From: Chitinophaga pinensis
GTDB lineage: Bacteria; Bacteroidota; Bacteroidia; Chitinophagales; CAMDFR01
DNA length: 64,000 bases
NCBI GenBank assembly: GCA_945897725.1
Contig: CAMDFR010000005.1
Coordinates: forward strand, 1-64,000
Direction: 5' to 3'
In this document: positions 53,956 to 61,656 of the stretch, one piece after another
Numbering within the stretch: the stretch's first letter is position 1
How the letters are laid out: each line of letters begins with the position of its first letter
Translations under genes and position numbers: made by a program
The notes under the pieces: model-generated
Told to the model about the DNA's origin: nothing
Database searches by the model: none
The model's input: the letters and a program-made list of their open reading frames with translations, nothing else

Positions 53956-54423
53956 ATGAATACAATGAATGAAGCAAACTGTCTCTTTTCTGATCAAAAA
54001 ATATACATTCAAGCCGAGTTAAAATCTAATCATTTACTCGACCACAAAAACATAAACAGCTGTAAAAAAGCAATTTATGTTGTAGAATGGGCTGAAGGAC
54101 TTGAACTTGATGCCCAATATCAAGAATTGATCTCTAAAATGAATGCGGCGGTAAAATACCTTCCCGAAGATTTACAAATCATTTGTTTTGACAAGCAAAC
54201 GAGATGGAGTGTTCTAGAATTAAAAGAACACTATCAATGCGAATTGATTGCCATTTTTGGTAATTTATTGAATGCTAGCATTAAACAAATGAGTCTACCC
54301 TTAAATAAGTTGGTGAGCATTCATGGTGTTAATGTGATTCAAACAAATTCCATCCAAGAAATCTTTGAGGACGCAGCACTGAAAAACAAATATTGGATTG
54401 CCCTGAGAAGCATCCTTTCATAA
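53956..54423 (+). CDS. Conserved-looking protein of unknown function upstream of rdgB
   Basis: The 155-residue product has no signal peptide or membrane segment and is predicted mixed alpha/beta. I do not recognise a family. The first 50 residues vary in character, while the segment from YLPEDLQIICFDKQ to NKYWIALRSIL looks like a compact fold with a C-terminal amphipathic helix. Only 4 bp separate it from rdgB, so the two are co-transcribed. A link with nucleotide-pool cleaning or replication is possible from context alone. Confidence 0.65.
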   Translation: MNTMNEANCLFSDQKIYIQAELKSNHLLDHKNINSCKKAIYVVEWAEGLELDAQYQELISKMNAAVKYLPEDLQIICFDKQTRWSVLELKEHYQCELIAIFGNLLNASIKQMSLPLNKLVSIHGVNVIQTNSIQEIFEDAALKNKYWIALRSILS

Positions 54424-54427
54424 GATC

Positions 54428-55027
54428 ATGATAAAAAAAATAGTTTTTGCCACCAATAATCTAAACAAGATAAAGGAGATTCAAGCCATTACGCCCTCCA
54501 ATATTGAATGGATAAGCCTTGCTGAAGCAGCTATCTTTGAAGAACTGCCAGAGACTAGAGAAACCATTGAAGCAAATTCTCTGCAGAAGGGGGAACGAGC
54601 TTTTGAATTAGCAGACCTGCCGTGCATGTCAGAAGATACAGGACTGGAAGTTGAAGCCCTACACAATGAACCAGGCGTTCGGTCAGCAAGATATGCAGGT
54701 GACTTATCCACAAGTGAAGAAAACATTGATAAGCTTTTAGGAGCCTTACATGAAATAAAAAACAGAAAAGCGCGTTTTAAGACAGTCATAAGTTTTTGTA
54801 CAAAGGAAAGAATCATTCAATTCGAAGGTATTTTGAATGGGGAAATTGCTCAAGACAGGAGAGGAAGCAACGGTTTTGGCTATGACTCCGTATTTATTCC
54901 TGAGGGTCAAATGAAAACCTTCGCAGAAATGAACCTAGAAGAAAAGAATCAAATGAGTCATAGAAAAAGAGCTTTTGTCAAATTTCTGTCATATTTAAAA
55001 TTGAATCAACATGATTCGTCGAAATAA
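54428..55027 (+). CDS. rdgB: XTP/dITP diphosphatase (non-canonical purine NTP pyrophosphatase)
   Basis: The 199-residue protein has the Ham1/RdgB signatures FATNNLNKIKEI at the start, SEDTGLEVEAL near 70, GVRSARYAG and GSNGFGYDSVFIP near 145. It hydrolyses ITP, dITP and XTP to monophosphates, keeping deaminated purines out of nucleic acids. It is the second gene of a unit with the unknown protein upstream, and the sigma factor gene starts 18 bp downstream. Confidence 0.96.
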   Translation: MIKKIVFATNNLNKIKEIQAITPSNIEWISLAEAAIFEELPETRETIEANSLQKGERAFELADLPCMSEDTGLEVEALHNEPGVRSARYAGDLSTSEENIDKLLGALHEIKNRKARFKTVISFCTKERIIQFEGILNGEIAQDRRGSNGFGYDSVFIPEGQMKTFAEMNLEEKNQMSHRKRAFVKFLSYLKLNQHDSSK

Positions 55028-55045
55028 CTTATTTTTACTTTGAAT

Positions 55046-55627
55046 ATGAGTTTAAGATTTGAGCAATTAACGCCTGATAATGAGCACCTTGTTATACAAG
55101 GGTGCAGAGAAGGTAATTTGAATGCTCAGAAAACGCTCTATAAAGCATTATCTGCCAAAATGTTTGCTGTTTGTCTAAGATATGCCTCTGATTATCATAA
55201 CGCAGAAGATATTTTGCAAGATGGCTTTATTAAAGTGTTTAAAAATATCGACAAATACCGTGGTGAGGGCTCTTTTGAGGGGTGGATAAGAAGAATTTTT
55301 GTCAATACTTCAATTGAACAATACCGAAAAAACATCAAAATGTATGCGGTTTCAGCAATAGAAGATACCAATATTGCCAATCATGATTCCTCTATTTTAG
55401 ACACTTTGATGACCGAAGATCTTGTGGCGCTGATTCAAACCTTATCACCTGGTTATAAAACAATATTCAATATGTACGTAATGGAAGGAATGTCTCATAA
55501 GGAAATTGCAGCAGAGCTAGGCATCACAGAAGGCACTTCAAAATCTCAATTGGCAAGGGCTAGAGCTATTTTACAATCAAAAATTGAAAAAACAAACAAG
55601 ATTTCAACAGATATCAAAGAATTATAA
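55046..55627 (+). CDS. ECF-type RNA polymerase sigma factor
   Basis: The ATG at 55046 gives 193 residues; the TTG two codons before is less likely. Sigma-70 region 2 (about 25-95) has HNAEDILQDGFIKVFKNIDK, and region 4 (about 125-175) has the helix-turn-helix EGMSHKEIAAELGITEGTSK. It is one of the many ECF factors of Bacteroidota. The next gene, 79 bp downstream, encodes a membrane protein with an N-terminal cytoplasmic stub that may bind the factor. Its targets are unknown. Confidence 0.93.
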   Translation: MSLRFEQLTPDNEHLVIQGCREGNLNAQKTLYKALSAKMFAVCLRYASDYHNAEDILQDGFIKVFKNIDKYRGEGSFEGWIRRIFVNTSIEQYRKNIKMYAVSAIEDTNIANHDSSILDTLMTEDLVALIQTLSPGYKTIFNMYVMEGMSHKEIAAELGITEGTSKSQLARARAILQSKIEKTNKISTDIKEL

Positions 55628-55706
55628 AAGAGAGTACAACTATTTTTACAAATAAAGCGTCTAACAAAATATTGAATAAGAGGAAACAAGTTGTTTTCGA
55701 AAAATT

Positions 55707-57017
55707 ATGGAAAAAAAACTAACACAAAATAATCGTTCATTCGACGATAACATAAAGAGTAAGTTGCTTGATTATGAAGTAACCCCCTCTCCTCATATTT
55801 GGGGTAAAATAGAGAGTGAACTACACCCTATAGATTCCAAACCTAAAGGTATATTTTGGCTTCAAAACAAAATGATGTTATCGGCTATTGGTATCTTACT
55901 CTTAGTTGGCTTTTCTTCTGCTGGAGCTAAATACGTCATCAAAAACATCTTAAAAGAATACCAAGTAGAAAAGGCCATCGCCAATCATAGTCCTGTTTCT
56001 AATATTGAATTCATTAGCAATATCAACAAGAACAATACGCTTTCAAAAGACCATACATCTAAGGTACTAACCTCTGCAAGCAATTCTACCATTGACAAAG
56101 TGAGTAATTATTTAGAAGAAGTAAACGAAGTTGTAACAACGCAGTTAGAAGGTAAAAAGCAATCTAAGGCCAGCACTCAATCAGTTTCAAGTAACAATCA
56201 ATCAGTCTTGAACAGAACTCCTATAGAGAATAATTTAGGTACTCCAAAAATAGCTTCATCTCCATTCACAATGATGACCATGAATTTGAAAGAACTTGAA
56301 AATATGTCAAATGTTAGCACCCTCAGTGGCGGTCTGCTCGCCGAGGAAGTGATATTCAATAGCAATGCCTACAACCTCAAAGGATTTTATGTCGGTCCAG
56401 ATGCTGGTGCTAGTATTCAGTTGGCCATCAAAAATCATCAAACTGCAAATCCAATTATCGGAAATAGAATCAACTATTTACCTACTGTTTCTGCAAAAAT
56501 GGCAATCGTATTGGGCTATAACATCAATAATAGAATTGGAATAGAATCTAAAATGAGCTACTTGCGTCAATCGCAAAAATTTGAAAGTCTCAAATATGAT
56601 GCAAAAGCAAATGGTACATTAAAATTGACGTATTTAGAAATTCCTTTGAATGTTAGATACAAATTCAACCAAATGTCGAAAAATGCTCAACATATCAGCT
56701 CCATTAACGTATCAGCTGGTTTGCAATATGCCTATCTAGCTCAAGCAAAGTTATCGATGAAGACCAAAATAACGAAGCAAAATGCTAAATCAAAAACTGA
56801 CATGCATGATTATCTTTCTAATCATCGACTAGGGGTGGATGCTGGCGTTGATTATGATATATTCCTATCCAAAAATCTGTATTGGACGGTAGGTGTTGAT
56901 GGATCCATCATGGGTGATGTCGCTAATACCAACATACGCACCTCTCCTACGGTAGCCATTGGAATTCACACAGGTATTCGTTTCTTTAGCGGCGGCGTAT
57001 CAAAAGGGAAGCATTAA
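55707..57017 (+). CDS. Membrane-anchored protein with C-terminal outer-membrane-type beta-barrel, likely anti-sigma partner
   Basis: The 436-residue product has three parts. A cytoplasmic stub of about 52 residues (with the PSPHIWGKIESEL pattern common downstream of Bacteroidota sigma factors) is followed by one membrane helix at about 56-77. A low-complexity Ser/Asn linker runs to about 200. Residues 220-436 have the strand pattern and GFYVGPDAGAS opening of an OMP_b-brl_2 domain. The first part suggests sigma-factor control; the last suggests a periplasmic or outer-membrane barrel, which is topologically odd in one chain. It follows the sigma gene on the same strand. Confidence 0.7.
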   Translation: MEKKLTQNNRSFDDNIKSKLLDYEVTPSPHIWGKIESELHPIDSKPKGIFWLQNKMMLSAIGILLLVGFSSAGAKYVIKNILKEYQVEKAIANHSPVSNIEFISNINKNNTLSKDHTSKVLTSASNSTIDKVSNYLEEVNEVVTTQLEGKKQSKASTQSVSSNNQSVLNRTPIENNLGTPKIASSPFTMMTMNLKELENMSNVSTLSGGLLAEEVIFNSNAYNLKGFYVGPDAGASIQLAIKNHQTANPIIGNRINYLPTVSAKMAIVLGYNINNRIGIESKMSYLRQSQKFESLKYDAKANGTLKLTYLEIPLNVRYKFNQMSKNAQHISSINVSAGLQYAYLAQAKLSMKTKITKQNAKSKTDMHDYLSNHRLGVDAGVDYDIFLSKNLYWTVGVDGSIMGDVANTNIRTSPTVAIGIHTGIRFFSGGVSKGKH

Positions 57018-57091
57018 TTGGTCTGTATTGCCTTGTATTTATCCATCTAGATTATCTGTGCCATTTTCCATAAAATCCAAGCACAGTTTTG

Positions 57092-57099
57092 TATTTTTG
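57092..57099 (+). promoter_or_regulatory. -7 promoter element immediately before lptF start
   Basis: TATTTTTG fits TAnnTTTG closely and ends 6 bp before the GTG start at 57105, so transcription would begin at or next to the start codon. The -33 box is poor. Confidence 0.45.
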
Positions 57100-57104
57100 C
57101 AACA

Positions 57105-58562
57105 GTGAAAAAACTTTCTGTATTACTTATTAAAAGCTATATCGGTCCTTTTGTGCTAACTTTCTGTATCGCACAATTCGTATTGATTATGCAATTTTTA
57201 TGGAAGTATATAGATGACCTGGTGGGCAAAGGCCTTGATAGTTGGGTTATATTTAAATTAATGGTCTTCGTCTCAGCCACCCTTGTTCCTATGGCACTGC
57301 CCTTAGCTATTCTTCTCTCTTCTATCATGACTTTTGGAGCCTTTGGAGAAAGCTATGAGCTAACTGCCATCAAATCTACAGGTGTCTCTTTTATTCGATT
57401 CATGAGACCCTTGATGATTTTTATCTTTATCCTAAGCATTGGGGCTTTTTTCTTTTCGAACAATATCATTCCTTTTGCAAACCTTAAATCGGGTGCCTTG
57501 CTCTATGACATTCGTAAACAAAAACCAACCTTGAATATCAAACCAGGTGTTTTTAATGATGACATCCAGGGCATCACCATCTTTGCAGGATCTAAAGATC
57601 CTGATGGGAAAACAATGCGTGACTTAATCATTTATGACCATACTCAAAATTCAGGAAATACGGATTTGATTATGGCTAAGAAAGGACAATTGCTGCAAAC
57701 CAAAAAGGGAGATGTACTCATTTTTAAGCTCGATAATGGTGTTCAATACAAAGAAGATTTAAGCGTATCGGAGGACAAAAAATACCAACTTTTTCAAACG
57801 AATTTCGACCAATGGGAAAAACATTTCGACCTATCACAATTTGCTTTACAAAAAACAGATGAAATCTTTTTTAAGGACGTCAGTAGAATGTGCAACATAT
57901 CACAGTTGCAAACAAAAATTGATACGGTAAGGGGAAGTATTCAAAGCAGAAAAAACAACCTGTACGATAATTTAAAAGCCTATTTGTTTTTTAGCAATCC
58001 AAGATTTGATAGCATTGCTAAAGCCACTAGCACATTCCCAATTGTGTTAAGCAATATAAAAGGCTTAGATCTAGTGAAGAAGGAATCACGTATGGAGCAA
58101 CAAGACATCATAGAAGTTGCAACCGCAAAAGCTAGAAACATAAAAAGCTATACAGGGAGTTCTACAAAAGATATCTTCTATCTGCGCTCCGACTTAAATG
58201 AATTCAAGGTAGAGTATCATAGAAAGTTTAAACTCACATTCATCTGTATTTTATTCTTCTTTATTGGCGCTCCCCTGGGTGCCATCATTCGCAAGGGTGG
58301 ATTAGGTTGGCCTATATTCTTTTCAATCATCATTTTTATCTTCTTCTACGCCATCAACATCATCGGCGAAAGAATTGCTGAGGGCTCTACCTATCAGGTA
58401 TTCACGGGAACATGGATGTCGGTTTATGTGCTGACGCCCATGGCCATTTTCTTAACCATCAAAGCCAACAGCGATTCCTCTATTTTTAATAAAGATACTT
58501 ACCTCAAAAAGGCAAAACGATTGTTCCAATTTTTTCAGAAAAAAGAAACAATTCATGCTTAA
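57105..58562 (+). CDS. LptF/LptG family permease
   Basis: The 485-residue protein begins with GTG and has the YjgP/YjgQ layout: membrane helices near 15-35, 50-85 and 100-120, a long periplasmic beta-jellyroll-like part (about 130-375) and three C-terminal helices. The opening KSYIGPFVLTFCIAQFVLIM and LWKYIDDLVGKGL are typical of Bacteroidota members. LptF and LptG with LptB2 extract lipopolysaccharide from the inner membrane. Its stop overlaps the next gene by 8 bp. The two downstream genes also act on membrane lipids or glycans, so an envelope operon is likely. Confidence 0.9.
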   Translation: MKKLSVLLIKSYIGPFVLTFCIAQFVLIMQFLWKYIDDLVGKGLDSWVIFKLMVFVSATLVPMALPLAILLSSIMTFGAFGESYELTAIKSTGVSFIRFMRPLMIFIFILSIGAFFFSNNIIPFANLKSGALLYDIRKQKPTLNIKPGVFNDDIQGITIFAGSKDPDGKTMRDLIIYDHTQNSGNTDLIMAKKGQLLQTKKGDVLIFKLDNGVQYKEDLSVSEDKKYQLFQTNFDQWEKHFDLSQFALQKTDEIFFKDVSRMCNISQLQTKIDTVRGSIQSRKNNLYDNLKAYLFFSNPRFDSIAKATSTFPIVLSNIKGLDLVKKESRMEQQDIIEVATAKARNIKSYTGSSTKDIFYLRSDLNEFKVEYHRKFKLTFICILFFFIGAPLGAIIRKGGLGWPIFFSIIIFIFFYAINIIGERIAEGSTYQVFTGTWMSVYVLTPMAIFLTIKANSDSSIFNKDTYLKKAKRLFQFFQKKETIHA

Positions 58563-59223
58563 GCTTATAAAAGAACATAAGTGGTTTTATGCCCTTTGGT
58601 TGGCATTTGTGGTATTAGGCTCTATCTATTTTCAATACTTTTCAAAGGCAGATTTTAACCTCTATTTTAATTGTAATAAAAACGTTTGTTATGATTTGAT
58701 CTTTAAGAATGCAACCCACTTGTCTGAGTTTTTGGTGAGCATGATAATTGTGCTCTTTTTGTTATCCTACAGAATCAGTTATGGCATTTTTTATCTACTC
58801 AATGCTTTTTTCATTAGCCTTATCGTGTATGTATTAAAAGTGCAAGTATTCAATAGTCCTAGACCTTTGCTTTACTTCAAACCATATAGTATTCTAGAGC
58901 CTGTTGCAGGTGTTAAATTACTAGAACATTATAGTTTCCCGTCTGGTCATTCTACCTTTGCATTTGGTAGCATGCTCGTATTGGCTATTGCCATCAATAA
59001 CAAATGGATTTCCATTACATGCTTTATACTTGCGCTCTCCACGGCCATCTCAAGAATTTATCTCCTTCAACATTTTTATGAAGATATATATGCAGGCGCA
59101 ATTCTTGGTGTCATCATTACCACACTTCATTATAGTGTAGCAAAAAAATGGTTGATAGATGCAAAACAACCTTGGCTTCAATTTTCATTCATCGATAGTT
59201 TTCTGAGTAAAAAAACAAAATGA
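58555..59223 (+). CDS. PAP2 family phosphatase, integral membrane
   Basis: The 222-residue protein has six predicted helices and the three motifs of the acid phosphatase/PAP2 superfamily: KVQVFNSPRP, PSGHST and SRIYLLQHFYEDI. Such enzymes remove phosphate from phosphatidic acid, undecaprenyl diphosphate, lipid A or phosphatidylglycerol phosphate. The active site faces the periplasm in most. Overlaps with lptF (8 bp) and the next gene (4 bp, ATGA) point to linked expression and to a lipid A or carrier-lipid substrate. Confidence 0.9.
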   Translation: MLKLIKEHKWFYALWLAFVVLGSIYFQYFSKADFNLYFNCNKNVCYDLIFKNATHLSEFLVSMIIVLFLLSYRISYGIFYLLNAFFISLIVYVLKVQVFNSPRPLLYFKPYSILEPVAGVKLLEHYSFPSGHSTFAFGSMLVLAIAINNKWISITCFILALSTAISRIYLLQHFYEDIYAGAILGVIITTLHYSVAKKWLIDAKQPWLQFSFIDSFLSKKTK

Positions 59224-60893
59224 CAGAAAAGATATTCAATAGGTTTCAATTTCTAACGAAAATACCAACTTCCTTGTGGTTACTCATCGCGGGAGCATTG
59301 CTATTTATACCATTCATAGGACAAGTGCATCTCTTCGATTGGGATGAAATCAACTTTGCAGAAGCTGCTCGCGAGATGATTGTTTCAAAAAACTATTCAG
59401 AGGTGCAAATCAATTTTATGCCTTTTTGGGAGAAGCCACCATTCTTCATTTGGCTACAAGCCTTAAGTATGCATTATTTTGGAATCAATGAATTTGCATC
59501 GAGACTTCCTAACGCCATCTGCGGAATACTCACCCTGTATGTAATTTATAGTATTGGCAAACGATTTTACAACAAAGAGTTTGGCGTCATTTGGGTATTT
59601 GTCATGATAAGCTCCTTCCTTCCTTTTGTATACTTCAAATCAGGAATCATCGATCCATTCTTTAACTTATTTATTTTTTTGGGCGTCTATTTTTTAATGA
59701 ATAACTCTTATGATTTAGAGTTGTACGACAGCAAGGGGAGAAATCGATACAAGCTAAAAAATGTGATTCTTTCAGGATTCTTTATTGGTATGGCCATCCT
59801 AACCAAAGGTCCAGTAGGCTTGCTTTTAGGAGGAATGACGGTCTTTGTTTTTTTTGTCGTGAACAAATTCCGACGAATCATTGGTGTTGGTGAATTAGTC
59901 ATTTGGATACTCTGCATTGCATTGGTCTGCTGTGCTTGGTTTGGCTTCGAAATGTATGAACGAGGATTTTGGTTCTTCAAAGAATTTATCGCTTATCAAA
60001 TAAGGTTAATGAGTACCAAAGATGCCGGGCATGGTGGTTTTTTCTTTTATCATTTTGTAATTGTTTTCATTGGGTGCTTCCCCGCATCTATCTTCGTTTT
60101 CGATGCTTTCAAAAAAGATAAAATAGAAACCAGAGATCAAGAATTATTAAGAAACTGGATGCTTTGTTTAATGATGGTGGTACTAGTCGTATTCACTATC
60201 GTAAAAACTAAAATAGTGCATTATTCATCGCTCACTTATCTACCCTTGAGTTTTTTAGCAGCGCTATTCATTTACCGCTTTTTGCATCAAGAAAGAAAAT
60301 GGAATTGGTATCATACACTTCAACTCTTCATTGGCATTGCACTATGGAGCACCTTACTTTTCGCAATCCCTTTTCTAATGAAGGATACATCCTTTATTAG
60401 CCAACTTGCTAAAAAAGATATTTTTGTTGTCCATAATTTACAAGCAAAAGTAGATTGGTCAGCCATCGATTATCTACCATTCCTATTTTTCATGATTGCC
60501 ATCATGGCCATCATCGCTTTTATTTGGGGCAGCAAGAAAGAAATCTCTTTGTATGTTTTTTTCTTTTTTCAAACGGCTTCTATTTTCAGTGCCATCACTT
60601 TTATTATTCCCAAGGCTGAAAAATATTCACAAGCGGCAGCAATTGAGTTTTTTGAGGCCAAAGCAAAAGAAGGCGCCTTGGTTGAAGTATTCGGTTACAA
60701 AAGTTATGCGCAATTCTTTTACAACCAAAGAAGCATAGAAGACAAAGGTGTTGGGTTTAATGAAGCCATCTATCAAACTCGAAATAAAAAAACATATATC
60801 GTTTGTAAAATAAATAAGGCGGCTTATTTTGAAGAAAAATACAAATGCAAAAAACTCTATGAGAAAAATGGATTTGTATTTTTCGAGAAGTAA
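59220..60893 (+). CDS. Glycosyltransferase family 39 (ArnT-like) membrane protein
   Basis: The 557-residue protein has about a dozen helices. The PMT/ArnT first-loop motif is WDEINFAEAAREM (acidic pair at the catalytic position), followed by EKPPFFIWLQ. GT39 enzymes move a sugar from a polyprenyl-phosphate donor to lipid A or proteins on the periplasmic side. It overlaps the PAP2 gene by 4 bp as the third gene of the lptF-PAP2-GT39 unit, which favours lipid A or another envelope glycolipid as acceptor. The exact sugar and acceptor are unknown. Confidence 0.85.
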   Translation: MTEKIFNRFQFLTKIPTSLWLLIAGALLFIPFIGQVHLFDWDEINFAEAAREMIVSKNYSEVQINFMPFWEKPPFFIWLQALSMHYFGINEFASRLPNAICGILTLYVIYSIGKRFYNKEFGVIWVFVMISSFLPFVYFKSGIIDPFFNLFIFLGVYFLMNNSYDLELYDSKGRNRYKLKNVILSGFFIGMAILTKGPVGLLLGGMTVFVFFVVNKFRRIIGVGELVIWILCIALVCCAWFGFEMYERGFWFFKEFIAYQIRLMSTKDAGHGGFFFYHFVIVFIGCFPASIFVFDAFKKDKIETRDQELLRNWMLCLMMVVLVVFTIVKTKIVHYSSLTYLPLSFLAALFIYRFLHQERKWNWYHTLQLFIGIALWSTLLFAIPFLMKDTSFISQLAKKDIFVVHNLQAKVDWSAIDYLPFLFFMIAIMAIIAFIWGSKKEISLYVFFFFQTASIFSAITFIIPKAEKYSQAAAIEFFEAKAKEGALVEVFGYKSYAQFFYNQRSIEDKGVGFNEAIYQTRNKKTYIVCKINKAAYFEEKYKCKKLYEKNGFVFFEK

Positions 60894-60925
60894 AGAGTAG
60901 ATGTTATCACATTCCATTTTTCTTT

Positions 60926-60950
60926 TGCAATGAAGCGAATCTTGTATCTT
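60926..60950 (+). promoter_or_regulatory. Possible promoter of the EXPERA gene
   Basis: TTTG, a 17-nt spacer and TATCTTTA, one mismatch from TAnnTTTG, lie about 20 bp before the ATG. Confidence 0.35.
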
Positions 60951-60970
60951 TAAAATCTAAATATTTTTTT

Positions 60971-61468
60971 ATGAATCAAAATTTACCTTTAAAAGAAAGA
61001 CCTATCGATATCTTTTTTATCATCATGTTTTCTTTATTCTTTATCACAAGTTGCATCTCCGACCTCTATCCTACCATCGGCATTCCGCTAGATCCTAACA
61101 GCACCAATGCATTGGCAAGAGCCAATTACGATTATGCTTATCAATGCGACCCTCTATTTCTGACACCGCCAGTTTGGATGCGTTTTGTAACAGGACTTTC
61201 AGCCTTTGTCTATGGCCCATTTTACCTTGTCTTAGTCTTCTGCATTTACAAAGGTTATAATCGAATTCAAGTACCAGCTATCGTATACGCGACTGCTATT
61301 AGCGTGATAACTGGGGTTATTGTTTTCGGTGTCGAATTTTTCGGGGAACCAGAATGGCGTTGCCAAAATCTAGGACGCTTTCTACCGCTCAATCTACCTT
61401 ATGTCATTATCCCTTTAATACTGCTTTTCAGAATGAGAAAAGAAAAACCTTTTGAAAGAAAATTTTAA
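60971..61468 (+). CDS. EXPERA-domain (TMEM97/emopamil-binding-protein-like) membrane protein
   Basis: The 165-residue protein has four predicted membrane helices, the size and topology of EXPERA proteins. It lines up with human TMEM97 from memory: both have an Asp late in helix 1 (Asp31 here, Asp29 in TMEM97), CDPLFLTPPVWMRF against KDPLLQEPPAWFKS (Asp60 here, Asp56 there), VPAIVYA against TPAIIYS, and LPYVIIPLILLF against APYLLIPFILLI. In eukaryotes the family includes the sterol delta8-delta7 isomerase EBP and the sterol-binding sigma-2 receptor. The ligand here is unknown. The gene is 77 bp after the GT39 gene and has a possible promoter of its own. Confidence 0.8.
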   Translation: MNQNLPLKERPIDIFFIIMFSLFFITSCISDLYPTIGIPLDPNSTNALARANYDYAYQCDPLFLTPPVWMRFVTGLSAFVYGPFYLVLVFCIYKGYNRIQVPAIVYATAISVITGVIVFGVEFFGEPEWRCQNLGRFLPLNLPYVIIPLILLFRMRKEKPFERKF

Positions 61469-61566
61469 TTTTTTCAGGAGCTGATCCAGCTTTTCGCTTT
61501 ATCTTTTTGGTCGCCAGGAGTATCTAACCATTTTCTTGCTTCATTTTTTATAATGCAGCATTGACC

Positions 61567-61598
61567 AAAAAGGATACCGCTGCAATCTGGGCTAGTGC
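61567..61598 (-). repeat. Short dispersed repeat R, copy 3
   Basis: On the minus strand it reads GCACTAGCCCAGATTGCAGC then GGTATCCTTTTT. It lies between the convergent EXPERA and lon genes. Confidence 0.65.
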
Positions 61599-61605
61599 AT
61601 CACAT

Positions 61606-61641
61606 AAAAAAAGCTGAAGTAGAGCCTACTTCAGCTTTTTT
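61606..61641. terminator. Bidirectional terminator between EXPERA gene and lon
   Basis: AAAAGCTGAAGTA pairs with TACTTCAGCTTTT (61609-61621 with 61627-61639), with A and T runs outside. It lies 16 bp after the lon stop. Confidence 0.85.
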
Positions 61642-61656
61642 AATTGCTATAGTATA

